64,000 nt of DNA from Mucilaginibacter sp. OK268. GTDB taxonomy: Bacteria; Bacteroidota; Bacteroidia; Sphingobacteriales; Sphingobacteriaceae. Location: the NCBI RefSeq assembly GCF_900103125.1, contig NZ_FNJV01000004.1, positions 372,001 through 436,000 on the forward strand, given 5' to 3'. The notes beneath the pieces are model-generated. The model worked only from the letters and a program-made list of their open reading frames with translations. It did no database searches and was not told where the DNA came from. The translations under genes were made by a program, and so were the position numbers. Shown piece after piece: positions 40,479 through 48,888 of the stretch (its first letter is position 1; every line of letters begins with the position of its first letter).

Positions 40479-42187
40479 GTTTACCCGATTGGATAGTTTT
40501 AGGCTTAACACTTTTTGCCATAGTGCTTTATGGCGTGTGGAAAAGCGGCAGCAATAAAAATATCGATCAGTTTTTAATGGGCAACCGCTCGTTACCCTGG
40601 TATCATGTCGGGTTTTCGGTTATGGCTACCCAAGCCAGTGCCATTACTTTTCTTTCGGCTCCCGGACAGGCTTATTCCGATGGGATGCGCTTTGTACAAT
40701 TTTACTTCGGGTTGCCACTGGCCATGATCGTGCTTTGCGTAACTTTTGTGCCGATATTTCATCGCCTTAAAGTTTATACAGCCTATGAGTTTCTGGAGCA
40801 ACGCTTCGATCTAAAAACCCGTGCGCTTACATCGTTCCTTTTTTTGGTATTACGCAGCCTTTCGACTGGGGTCGCCATTTATGCGCCGGCCATTATTTTA
40901 TCAACCATTTTAAATATCAATACGGTTTATACTACGCTGTTTATTGGCGGCCTGGTTATATTTTACACCGTTTATGGTGGCAGTAAAGCGGTATCATACA
41001 CCCAGTTGCTGCAAATGAGTATCATATTTGCCGGTATGTTCCTGGCCGGTATACTGGTGGTTAATCTATTGCCAACAGGCGTAGGTTTTACGCGTGCCCT
41101 GAAAATGGCCGGTAAGCTTGGCCACATGAATGTGATAGACTGGAAATTTGACTGGGATAACCGGTACACCGTGTGGAGCGGCCTGATAGGAGGCTTCTTT
41201 TTGCAATTATCCTACTTTGGTACAGACCAAAGCCAGGTTGGCCGTTATTTAACAGGGAGCTCGGTGGGACAAAGCCGATTAGGCCTCATTATGAATGGGC
41301 TCATTAAAATCCCTATGCAATTCCTCATCCTGCTGATTGGCGTACTCGTTTTTGCCTTTTACCAGTTTAACAGACCGCCCATGTTCTTTAATAATTATGA
41401 GGTGGCCAGGGTAAAGCAAAGCAACTATGCAACTCAATATAATTATCTCGATCAACAATATACCAAGGCCTTTGAACAGCGAAAAGCAAAAGCTGACGAT
41501 CTGATAAAAGCCCTTGACAGCAAAAATGAGGATCAAATAGATCATGCAAAGGATGCCTTAAAAGTGGCAGATGCCCAATCGCACGTCATCAGGCAGGATG
41601 CTATTACACTGATGAAAAAGAACAATGCCAGCGCTGATGATAACGATACTAATTACGTGTTTCTGACCTTTGTTAAGCAATACTTACCCCGGGGATTGGT
41701 AGGCCTTTTGATAGCCATTATATTTCTGGCTTCTATGGGTTCAACAGCAAGCGCCCTTAATTCACTGGCCTCAACCACCGTGATAGATATTTACAAACGC
41801 ACCATCAATAAGGATGCATCAGATAAAAACTACCTGCTGGTATCTCGTATAGCAACCGTATTTTGGGGAGTAGTATGTGTAATTATGGCTTTGTATGCCG
41901 GTAAATTGGGCAATTTACTGGAGGCCGTAAACCAATTGGGGTCCTATATATACGGAACCGTATTAGGCGTTTTTATAGTTGCTTTTTATATGAAACGGAT
42001 AACCGGAACCCCGGTGTTTATTGCCGCTATTATTAGTGAAGGGATCATATTATATTTAGGATTGAGTAAAACGGTTGCCTATTTATGGCTTAACCCTATC
42101 GGTTGCTTTTTAGTGATGATTGTGGCTTACGTGATCAATAAATTCATGTCACAAAAAAGCCCGGATCAAATAGAACCGGGCGTGTAG
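40475..42187 (+). CDS. Sodium/solute symporter (SSS family)
   Basis: A 570-residue transporter with about 13 helices. The N-terminal helix (MSLPDWIVLGLTLFAIVLYG), the family segment GNRSLPWYHVGFSVMATQAS, and a sodium-site-like stretch (LASMGSTASALNSLASTTVI) are visible. A hydrophilic insert of about 95 residues (roughly 310-405; Lys, Asp and Gln rich, probably helical) sits between two helices, a feature of many Bacteroidota members. The substrate is unknown; the adjacent PIG-L deacetylase and DUF2911 genes suggest a sugar or amino sugar. Translation is coupled to the 41-residue protein. Confidence 0.9.
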   Translation: MSLPDWIVLGLTLFAIVLYGVWKSGSNKNIDQFLMGNRSLPWYHVGFSVMATQASAITFLSAPGQAYSDGMRFVQFYFGLPLAMIVLCVTFVPIFHRLKVYTAYEFLEQRFDLKTRALTSFLFLVLRSLSTGVAIYAPAIILSTILNINTVYTTLFIGGLVIFYTVYGGSKAVSYTQLLQMSIIFAGMFLAGILVVNLLPTGVGFTRALKMAGKLGHMNVIDWKFDWDNRYTVWSGLIGGFFLQLSYFGTDQSQVGRYLTGSSVGQSRLGLIMNGLIKIPMQFLILLIGVLVFAFYQFNRPPMFFNNYEVARVKQSNYATQYNYLDQQYTKAFEQRKAKADDLIKALDSKNEDQIDHAKDALKVADAQSHVIRQDAITLMKKNNASADDNDTNYVFLTFVKQYLPRGLVGLLIAIIFLASMGSTASALNSLASTTVIDIYKRTINKDASDKNYLLVSRIATVFWGVVCVIMALYAGKLGNLLEAVNQLGSYIYGTVLGVFIVAFYMKRITGTPVFIAAIISEGIILYLGLSKTVAYLWLNPIGCFLVMIVAYVINKFMSQKSPDQIEPGV

Positions 42188-42205
42188 TGTTTTATTGCCT
42201 CACCT

Positions 42206-43057
42206 TTAATCTTTAGCATGATTAAGCGCTTCCAGGTTCAGCCGCAGATATTCATCATCATTACTTTCTTTTGAAAGCTCAATACCGGCTTCGGCAGCGG
42301 CTATTGCACCGGCTTTATCACCTTTTCTCAATAACAAGCGCGATTCCCATAGTTTAAACCAGGGAACTTTAGGCTCTTCTTTTTCGGCCTCAGCTACCCA
42401 GCCTAAAGCTTTGTCCACATCTTTGTTATTTTCATAATACCACTGGATAGCATTAAAATAATAAGGTTTGCGGTCGCCTTTCATCAATTCGTCAATATTT
42501 GCCATGATCTTGGCATCATCATCGGTCTCCATGTGGATAAGAGCCGCTGTATGGTCCCAAACCAGGTACAGATCTGTTGCCCGGGTAGTGGAGTTGGCAA
42601 ATGCCATGGTAAAAGTTTCCCGTTTTTCGTTTACACGGATGGATTTTACATCAAAACGTAAAAGGTCGTCGGCTTGCTTATAGTTGTAAGCGCCCCATTG
42701 TTTAACGGTTTTGTTCAGGATGATGGTCCACTCATTTCTTTGAGGGATACTGAATAAGGAATAGGTACCAGGAGGTACAGCATGCCCTTCAATGATTACT
42801 TTTTCGGTAAAGGTAATAGTAGTAGCGGCATTGGCTCCGGTCCGCCAAACTTCACCATAAGGATTTATACCACCAAATATTTTACGGTCCTTAACATTGG
42901 GCCGGGAGTAAGTAATAGTAACCTTTCCCAGTCCAAAATCCTGGATAATGGTTTGTGTAGAACTGGCCTCAGGGATACGGGGTACTGCCTGAGCATCGCT
43001 TTTATAGCTTACACATGCCAATAGCATGGTCACTAAAAATAAGTAAGTCTTTCTCAT
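42206..43057 (-). CDS. DUF2911 exported protein
   Basis: A 283-residue protein with a signal peptide (LFLVTMLLACVSYKSDA), a DUF2911 domain (about 35-180, including ITYSRPNVKDRKIFGG, GEVWRTGANAATTITF and PPGTYSLFSIP), and a helical, TPR-like C-terminal quarter (WVAEAEKEEPKVPWFKLWES). It converges with the symporter gene, 18 bp apart. DUF2911 is very common in Bacteroidota and probably periplasmic; no reaction is known. Confidence 0.9.
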   Translation of the reverse strand: MRKTYLFLVTMLLACVSYKSDAQAVPRIPEASSTQTIIQDFGLGKVTITYSRPNVKDRKIFGGINPYGEVWRTGANAATTITFTEKVIIEGHAVPPGTYSLFSIPQRNEWTIILNKTVKQWGAYNYKQADDLLRFDVKSIRVNEKRETFTMAFANSTTRATDLYLVWDHTAALIHMETDDDAKIMANIDELMKGDRKPYYFNAIQWYYENNKDVDKALGWVAEAEKEEPKVPWFKLWESRLLLRKGDKAGAIAAAEAGIELSKESNDDEYLRLNLEALNHAKD

Positions 43058-43207
43058 GTTATGTTTTCGATACTAAGATACCAAATGTTTTTAATCGGTA
43101 AATATTGTATTGGAGTAATAAAATTTATGAAAGTTTAATTAAGAAATCGGGTCAAAGGCATAAGTAACAAGCTTTTTGCATTTGGCTTTCAGCCTTAAGC
43201 TTTTTAT

Positions 43208-43215
43208 TACCTTTG
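43208..43215 (+). promoter_or_regulatory. -7 element (TACCTTTG) of rlmI
   Basis: Matches TAnnTTTG and ends 5 nt before ATG. TTTG lies 23 nt upstream at 43181-43184. Confidence 0.5.
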
Positions 43216-43220
43216 CGGCT

Positions 43221-44408
43221 ATGATTGATGTGTTACTAAATAAGGGTAAAGAGAAAGCTGTTTTGCAAAAACATCCCTGGGTATTTTCGGGCGCTGTTGA
43301 AAAAGTAAAGGGTAAACCAGCCAATGGCGATGTGGTTCGGCTGCTCAACGCAAAAGGCGATTTTATGGCCTATGGTTTTTATAACGATCAGTCGCGGGTT
43401 GCCCTGCGCCTTTTGGAGTGGGACGAAGCCGTTGAAATTAATGACGATTGGTTTCGCCGTAAACTGGCCACGGCCATTAAAAGCAGGGCTCATGTATTAG
43501 CAAACGGAACCAATACCTGTCGCCTGGTTTTTAGCGAGGCTGACTATTTACCGGGCTTAATTGTTGATAAATATGCGGGCCACCTGGCTGTTCAGGTGCT
43601 CACTTCGGGTATGGAGCGGTTGATGCCGGTAATTATTGATGAACTGCAAAAGTTGCTAAATCCCGAAAGTATATCCGACAAAAGTGATAACTCCTCACGG
43701 GCCCACGAAGGCCTGGCAGAAGCCGAAAATAAAGTGCTTTTTGGTAATCCTCCGCCAGAGATTGTAGAAGTGCTGGAGAATAATATCGTTTACGGCATCA
43801 ATATCACCGAAGGCCAAAAATCAGGCTTTTATTGTGATCAGCGCGATAACCGCCATATAGTGGCCAATTATGCTACAGGAAAAAAAGTGTTGGATTGTTT
43901 TTGCTATACCGGTGGCTTTACGCTCAATAGCTTAAAAAATGGAGCTACAGCAGTAACCAGTGTGGATAGCTCTGCATTGGCGATTGAAACGTTGAAGGAG
44001 AACATCCTGTTAAACAAATTGGACGCTGATAAACATATGGCCATAAAATCTGACGTGAATGTGCAGCTGCGTAAGTTCAGGGATGATGGCGAAAAGTTTG
44101 ATGTTATTGTGCTCGATCCACCAAAATACGCTCCATCGCGCTCTGCACTCACAAGAGCTTCCAGGGCTTACAAGGATCTGAACCGTTTGGGCATGCTGCT
44201 ATTGAACGAAGGCGGCCTACTGGCTACCTATTCCTGCTCAGGCGCTATGGATATGGAAACCTTTAAACAGGTAATTGCCTGGGCCGCGCTTGATGCCGGT
44301 AAACAGGTGCAATTCATTTACCAATTCCACCAACCCGAAGACCATCCGGTAAGAGCCTCCTTCCCCGAAGGCGAATATTTGAAGGGCTTACTGTGCAGAG
44401 TGTTTTAG
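43221..44408 (+). CDS. rlmI: 23S rRNA (cytosine-C5)-methyltransferase, RlmI family
   Basis: A 395-residue SAM-dependent methyltransferase. The N-terminal PUA-like RNA-binding domain has KHPWVFSGAVEKVKGKPANG; the central region contains ITEGQKSGFYCDQRDNR; the Rossmann domain has LDCFCYTGGFTLNSLKNGA (SAM loop) and VLDPPKYAPSRSAL (catalytic DPPK loop), with the methylating Cys in TYSCSGAMD. Length matches RlmI (about 396). ATG at 43221 is preferred over an upstream in-frame ATG at 43176 that would translate the promoter. It is a single-gene unit. Confidence 0.92.
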   Translation: MIDVLLNKGKEKAVLQKHPWVFSGAVEKVKGKPANGDVVRLLNAKGDFMAYGFYNDQSRVALRLLEWDEAVEINDDWFRRKLATAIKSRAHVLANGTNTCRLVFSEADYLPGLIVDKYAGHLAVQVLTSGMERLMPVIIDELQKLLNPESISDKSDNSSRAHEGLAEAENKVLFGNPPPEIVEVLENNIVYGINITEGQKSGFYCDQRDNRHIVANYATGKKVLDCFCYTGGFTLNSLKNGATAVTSVDSSALAIETLKENILLNKLDADKHMAIKSDVNVQLRKFRDDGEKFDVIVLDPPKYAPSRSALTRASRAYKDLNRLGMLLLNEGGLLATYSCSGAMDMETFKQVIAWAALDAGKQVQFIYQFHQPEDHPVRASFPEGEYLKGLLCRVF

Positions 44409-44454
44409 GGGGATTTTTGGAGCAAAGATTATTGGAGTAAGGATAAAAGATAAG

Positions 44455-44550
44455 GGGTCATGCCGAATTTATTTCGGCATCCCACATGCAAGTACATCCC
44501 GTATGGCTGCTCATCCTGTGAGATCCTGAAACAAGTTCAGGATGACGCGC
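44455..44550. repeat. GTCATGCCGAATTT/ATCCTGAAAC palindromic repeat
   Basis: GTCATGCCGAATTTATTTCG and GCATCCCACATGC at the left; GTGAGATCCTGAAACAAG and TTCAGGATGAC at the right. Same family as 3678-3960 and 45483-45567. Confidence 0.65.
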
Positions 44551-44580
44551 GTTTTTTATTTTTATCTTGATTCCTGACTC

Positions 44581-45345
44581 TTATTTCTTGATTCCCGCCT
44601 TCTTCACAGCTTTTGTCTTCATTTTCAGGTTCAGCATCTCCACCAGTACCGAAAATGCCATGGCGAAATAGATATAACCTTTAGGGATATGCTGCTCAAA
44701 AGCCTCGGCTAAAAGCGAAACGCCTATCAGCAGCAGGAACGACAGCGCCAGCATTTTTACCGTAGGGTGTTTGTTCACAAAGCCGGCCACGCCATTTGAA
44801 GCCCACATCATAATACCTACAGCAATAACAACCGCCAGTATCATGATCTCTACATGGCTGGCCATACCTACGGCGGTAATCACAGAATCGAGCGAGAAAA
44901 CAATATCCAGCAGCATAATCTGGATGATGGTACCCCAGAAGCTGTGTCGTTTTACTTTTTCAGCGTTTTCTTCTTCGCCTTCAATTTTATGGTGTATCTC
45001 GGCGGTGCTTTTATAGATCAGGAACAAACCGCCGATGATCAGGATCAGGTCGCGGCCAGATATGGCCAGTTTTTCTACCCAATCAGCATCGGTAACATTA
45101 AAAATATGTGCCAGGTTAAACAGGGGTGCCGTAAGTGTCATGACCCAGCTGATGGATAATAAAAGCAATACCCGGGTGATCAGGGCCATACCCAGGCCAA
45201 TCCTGCGGCCTTTAGCCTGCTGATTTGCTGGGAGCTTATCAGATAAAATGGAGATGAATATCACATTGTCTATCCCCAGGACTATCTCTAATAACGTAAG
45301 GGTAACGAGCGATATCCAGGATTCGGCATTCGCAAATATTTCCAT
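44581..45345 (-). CDS. TerC-family integral membrane protein
   Basis: A 254-residue protein with about seven helices. Both TerC hallmarks are present: LLEIVLGIDNVIFISILSDK near residue 20 and LLDIVFSLDSVITAVGM near 145, each with acidic residues inside the membrane that likely bind metal. An acidic loop (EIHHKIEGEEENAEKV) lies between. Members are linked to tellurite resistance or, in better studied cases, manganese export. The gene stands alone among repeats, and nothing in the context narrows the metal. Confidence 0.9.
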   Translation of the reverse strand: MEIFANAESWISLVTLTLLEIVLGIDNVIFISILSDKLPANQQAKGRRIGLGMALITRVLLLLSISWVMTLTAPLFNLAHIFNVTDADWVEKLAISGRDLILIIGGLFLIYKSTAEIHHKIEGEEENAEKVKRHSFWGTIIQIMLLDIVFSLDSVITAVGMASHVEIMILAVVIAVGIMMWASNGVAGFVNKHPTVKMLALSFLLLIGVSLLAEAFEQHIPKGYIYFAMAFSVLVEMLNLKMKTKAVKKAGIKK

Positions 45346-45377
45346 AGCAGGCTAAATTTGTTTGCCCCTAAAATAGC

Positions 45378-45407
45378 AAAACCCCTGCCGAAAATGGCAG
45401 GGGTTTG
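45378..45407 (-). terminator. Strong hairpin between the sigma operon and terC
   Basis: AAACCCCTGCC, loop GAAAAT, GGCAGGGGTTT: 11-bp perfect stem. It lies downstream (minus direction) of the adhesin-like gene and just upstream of terC, so it probably ends the sigma operon. Confidence 0.6.
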
Positions 45408-45446
45408 CAATCAATGTTAAAATATAAGGTGTTGTGCGAAGACATT

Positions 45447-45612
45447 AGAGTCAGGAACCAAGAATCAAGACTAAATAAGTGCGTCATCCTGAACTTGTTT
45501 CAGGATCCCACAAGATAAGCATCGTGCTTATCTGCCTATGGGATGCCGAAATAAATTCGGCATGACTAATAAAGGTCTTGATTCTTGACTCTCGTATCTT
45601 GATTCTCGTCTT
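45447..45612. repeat. Nested repeats: AATCAAGA family enclosing a GTCATCCTGAAC palindrome
   Basis: Outer arms AGTCAGGAACCAAGAATCAA and CTTGATTCTTGACTCTCG are of the AATCAAGAG family. Inside at 45483-45567 lies GTCATCCTGAACTTGTTTCA facing GATGCCGAAATAAATTCGGC. One repeat has apparently landed in another. Confidence 0.6.
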
Positions 45613-46978
45613 AATCAAAGCTTACGCTGCCGTAGCTGGTGTTAATAGTTATGTTTCTATCGTTGGAGCCTTTACCTAAATGGCCTTTGTAATTTTTAGT
45701 GGGGCTATAGCCACGGTCGTTATCAGATGGGCTTTTACTGGTGATATTGATATCATGACCGCCATAGTTAAAGCTGCCGTAGCGTACGGTTACGTCAAAG
45801 TCGGCATTTTGCTCGTTACTGATACCCAGTTTTACGCTGGAGTAGGATGAGTTTACCGATAAATTCTTGATGTTTTTATCTACCTCATTAATATTCAGGT
45901 TACCGCTGAATTTTACGTTGATGTTGCCCGAAGTAGTGATGCGGCCAATTTTGGCCGAGCCGTAGCTGATGTCGGCATTTAGTTTATTGCACTCGCCCAG
46001 GCTCAGGCTGCCATAAGCTACATCCAGATCGCTACCGTTAAGTGAACCAATGGTGGCGCTGCCATATTTAACCGTGATCTGGTTACCCGGATTGCTCAGG
46101 TTTTTGGCTACCAGGCTGCCGTAAGAGTTATTGATGTTTAATTTTCCATCCAGATCAGGTAAGCTGGTTGCGCCATATTTATTACTTACGTTCAATGGAT
46201 TTTTGGATGGCATATATACCGTATAATTCACCTCGATTTTGCGCACATTGTTGCGTTTGCCGCCAAATAACGACCATGAGCTGCCATTATCATCATTGTT
46301 GATGTTGGTTTTAAAATAAACCCCTGATCCATCTTTATTATCCCTGATGGTTACATTGTCCAGCAGTTTTTGAGCCAGGTCGTCATCATTGGCGCCAACT
46401 TTTATTTGTACATCAACCTTTACCTCACTTTTGCTCCAGGTATTCACGGTGATCCTACCAAAACGGTTATCCAGGTTGATCACATCGTTACCGTCTATTG
46501 AGTAGCTTTTGCTGTAATTTTTAACTTTTTCAACACCATCTTGTTTATCATTATCGGTGTTATAGCTAAAATTGGTGTCAAAATCTTTGAACCCTAAAGC
46601 TATCTGCGGCGCTATATTACTGAAATCATAGGCAAAGTTCATGGCGCTATCATTCAGCTTGAAGTTAAAGTTTTGGTCAAAGTGCTTAAACTGCTTGTCA
46701 AAACCCTTCAGCTTCAGATTCATTTGTTTAAGCTGCTGCAGTTTAATACGCCCCATCTGCTTTTGCAGGCCCTGCATTTTAAGGTGCAGATCTTTCATTT
46801 TTAGCTGAAAGTCCTTGCTGTCGGGTGGAGTTAATTTGTTTAAAGGTGCCATTGGAGGCATAGGCGGAAGCACCGGAACCGGAATCGGCGCAGGGGTTTG
46901 CTGTGCAAAACTGATCGTATTAATGGCTAACAGGGCCATTAAAGCAAACATCGACCGTTTAAATATTTTTGATTTCAT
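45611..46978 (-). CDS. Exported DUF4097-like beta-repeat protein with YGS repeats
   Basis: A 455-residue protein with a signal peptide (RSMFALMALLAINTISFAQ), a Pro/Met-rich stretch, a coiled-coil region rich in Lys, Gln and Leu (about 60-110), then a beta-solenoid-like half in which short units recur about every 20 residues: KYGATSLPDL, SYGSLVAKNL, KYGSATIGSL, AYGSLSLGEC, SYGSAKIGRI, SYSSVKLGI, RYGSFNYGG, SYGSVSFD. This resembles the DUF4097 'putative adhesin' fold. It is the last gene of the ECF sigma/anti-sigma operon, overlapping it by 20 nt, so it may help sense or respond to envelope stress. Confidence 0.78.
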   Translation of the reverse strand: MKSKIFKRSMFALMALLAINTISFAQQTPAPIPVPVLPPMPPMAPLNKLTPPDSKDFQLKMKDLHLKMQGLQKQMGRIKLQQLKQMNLKLKGFDKQFKHFDQNFNFKLNDSAMNFAYDFSNIAPQIALGFKDFDTNFSYNTDNDKQDGVEKVKNYSKSYSIDGNDVINLDNRFGRITVNTWSKSEVKVDVQIKVGANDDDLAQKLLDNVTIRDNKDGSGVYFKTNINNDDNGSSWSLFGGKRNNVRKIEVNYTVYMPSKNPLNVSNKYGATSLPDLDGKLNINNSYGSLVAKNLSNPGNQITVKYGSATIGSLNGSDLDVAYGSLSLGECNKLNADISYGSAKIGRITTSGNINVKFSGNLNINEVDKNIKNLSVNSSYSSVKLGISNEQNADFDVTVRYGSFNYGGHDINITSKSPSDNDRGYSPTKNYKGHLGKGSNDRNITINTSYGSVSFD

Positions 46979-47525
46979 CTTTTTGGTCTTTTTTCATTTG
47001 ATTGAATTGTTCTATTACACTCAATTGCTGATTAAGCACCTCGGTTTGTACCTGCAAGTTCCGGATCATGGCACGTAAAACACGCTCCTGGTTAGGGCTG
47101 GTGGCTAAATCGGCATTAAGTCTTTTATAAGTAGAATCCATTTTGGCTATTTCGGCGCTAAACTCTTTATACAGTTGCGGATCGGCTTTGGAAACCGATT
47201 TCAGCTCTGTTAATTTAGTTTCAACAAGCGATGCGTAATGCAGCTGCTGTTTGGCATACTCAGGGTTTATGGCGGCCAGGTCCACGCCTTTTGCGGCTTT
47301 TTGGCTTTGGAGGTATATTCCGAAACCGATGCCCATGACAATGATTACCGATGCGGCGACCCGAAGTACGAAAGCAAGCGAAAAGGTTTTTGTTTCCAGC
47401 TTTTTTGGCAACTCCTCCGGCATGTTGAGGCTTTGCTCAATTTTGCTCCACAGATCGGTCGATGGCTCAATCTCGTCAAACTCTTCACGGTTATTTTTAA
47501 TGAAATCTTCAAATCGCTTGCTCAT
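46959..47525 (-). CDS. Probable membrane anti-sigma factor
   Basis: A 188-residue protein with a cytoplasmic N-terminal segment (FEDFIKNNREEFDEIEPSTD) that could bind sigma, one membrane helix (AFVLRVAASVIIVMGIGFGIYL, about residues 48-70), and a periplasmic coiled-coil part ending KKDQKDEIKNI. It overlaps the ECF sigma gene by 4 nt (ATGA), the usual arrangement for sigma/anti-sigma partners. No zinc-binding ZAS motif is visible, so it is not a classical zinc-type anti-sigma. The role rests on position and topology. Confidence 0.72.
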   Translation of the reverse strand: MSKRFEDFIKNNREEFDEIEPSTDLWSKIEQSLNMPEELPKKLETKTFSLAFVLRVAASVIIVMGIGFGIYLQSQKAAKGVDLAAINPEYAKQQLHYASLVETKLTELKSVSKADPQLYKEFSAEIAKMDSTYKRLNADLATSPNQERVLRAMIRNLQVQTEVLNQQLSVIEQFNQMKKDQKDEIKNI

Positions 47526-48082
47526 AATTCTGTTCCTTTCCTTTTTAAAATTTCCATTAACTTTCTTTTAGCTCTCAAAAACTGTGTTCTTGAGGTGTTT
47601 TCTGATATATTCAATATTTGTCCTATTTCTTCGTGATCATAACCTTCCAGCAGGTAAAGCGATAGTACTACCCGGTAGCCATCGGGCAATTGTTTCATGC
47701 CTTCTTTTACCACAGCCACCTGGTATTGTACATCTTCATCATCTTCGGGCTCTTCGGCTGGTATATTTTCCAGATGGTCGCCCTCCAGTTCTATCAGCTC
47801 CAGCCTGCGCTTACGCAACAGGTTTATAGAGCGGTTTACCACTATTTGCTTTAGCCATAGGCCAAACGTGGTGTCCTGTCTGAAATCCTTTAGCTTGTTA
47901 AAAGCATCCAGAAAAGCTTCCTGCAAAACATCTTCAGCTTCGGCAATATTGCCCACGATCCTAAAGGCAACGTTCAACATCGCTTTAGAATACAACCGGT
48001 ACAACTCGTAACTGGCCTTTTTGCTTCCCTGTTTGCATTCAACCACCAGGTTATAATGCTTATCTACATATATGGCTTCCAA
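47522..48082 (-). CDS. ECF-type RNA polymerase sigma factor
   Basis: A 186-residue sigma factor. Region 2 (ELYRLYSKAMLNVAFRIVGN then AEAEDVLQEAFLDAFNKL) and region 4 (LPDGYRVVLSLYLLEGYDHE and ISENTSRTQFLRAKRKL) are joined by an acidic linker (AEEPEDDEDV). The frame begins at TTG 48082; an in-frame stop lies just before and no ATG occurs until residue 29, inside region 2, so a non-ATG start is likely. It heads the operon with the probable anti-sigma and the YGS-repeat protein and probably directs its own transcription. Confidence 0.9.
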   Translation of the reverse strand: MEAIYVDKHYNLVVECKQGSKKASYELYRLYSKAMLNVAFRIVGNIAEAEDVLQEAFLDAFNKLKDFRQDTTFGLWLKQIVVNRSINLLRKRRLELIELEGDHLENIPAEEPEDDEDVQYQVAVVKEGMKQLPDGYRVVLSLYLLEGYDHEEIGQILNISENTSRTQFLRAKRKLMEILKRKGTEL

Positions 48083-48204
48083 ATTTCTGATCAGGTTTCA
48101 GATTAAATGACGCATCATTTTTAGCAACGTTGCATCACGGTGAAAAATAATTTATATGAACAATAATTTTTTGTTTAGAGAAGCGTTTTGATGGGATTTT
48201 TGGA

Positions 48205-48283
48205 TCAAGGAGAGAAGGAACAAAGATCAAGGACAGAGGATACAAGAAATCCTTGTTCCTTAATCCATAAATCCTTGTTCTAA
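48205..48283. repeat. AAGGAACAAAGATCAAGGAC/AATCCTTGTTCC inverted repeat
   Basis: GGAACAAAGATCAAGGAC and AGGATACAAGAAATCC at the left face CCTTGTTCCTTAATCC and ATAAATCCTTGTTC at the right, directly before (and partly within) the end of the NadR-type gene. Confidence 0.5.
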
Positions 48284-48799
48284 TAGAAAAGCATCAATAG
48301 CTTTCACCGCGTTTTCATACCGGTCGTTTCCTATGCCGGATATCACCACATAGCGGGCCTGCAGCGCGGCAAGTTCTTTGTGCCATATGGCCATAAAATG
48401 TTCGCGTAATTCGGGGAAATTACGCAGGGGATCGTCCTGCCAGGGCAAGTCGATATCTAACAGTAAATAAAAATCGTAGGGATGTTTGGGTAATTCGTCC
48501 AGTACCTCCTGCGGTGCCTGGCCAAACATGTGTTCGCTCCATATTTTTACCGTTAAAAAAGTGGTGTCGCATATCAGGATCTGATTGGCCTGGGGTAGTA
48601 AAGTGGCTTCCAGCGCCAGTTGCCCTTGAAACATATTGATCTCATCCTGCCAGGTACATGGCCCGGTAAGTGCGGCGCAATATTCCCGCGAATACTCGGG
48701 TACAGCGATGGTATGATAATACGCAGCCAGATAATCAGACATGGTTGACTTTCCCGTTGATTCAGGCCCTACTACCGCTATTTTGGGAATATGTTTCAT
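48260..48799 (-). CDS. NadR-type nicotinamide riboside kinase-like ATPase
   Basis: A 179-residue P-loop kinase. The Walker A motif is VVGPESTGKSTMSDYLAAYY (residues about 8-27), followed by VPEYSREYC (substrate-site Tyr/Arg segment typical of NadR), ILICDTTFLTVKIWSEHMFG, and LLLDIDLPWQDDPLRN. It matches the ribosylnicotinamide kinase half of NadR without an adenylyltransferase or HTH domain. It would phosphorylate nicotinamide riboside for NAD salvage. The gene is single; the C-terminus runs into a repeat. Confidence 0.83.
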   Translation of the reverse strand: MKHIPKIAVVGPESTGKSTMSDYLAAYYHTIAVPEYSREYCAALTGPCTWQDEINMFQGQLALEATLLPQANQILICDTTFLTVKIWSEHMFGQAPQEVLDELPKHPYDFYLLLDIDLPWQDDPLRNFPELREHFMAIWHKELAALQARYVVISGIGNDRYENAVKAIDAFLLEQGFMD

Positions 48800-48818
48800 G
48801 TGTTATCAAATGAAAATA

Positions 48819-48886
48819 GAGACGCATGTAATGCGTCTCTACAATGATTAAACGTAGAGACACATCACATGTGTCTCCTGCTGTCC
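48819..48886. repeat. Two-hairpin GAGAC element, copy B
   Basis: First hairpin GAGACGCAT/ATGCGTCTC with loop GTA at 48819-48839; second GTAGAGACACAT, loop CAC, ATGTGTCTC, then CTGCTG. The layout and loops equal those of copy A at 19157-19224, but the arm pair ACAT/GCAT has switched between the two hairpins. Confidence 0.7.
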
Positions 48887-48888
48887 TA

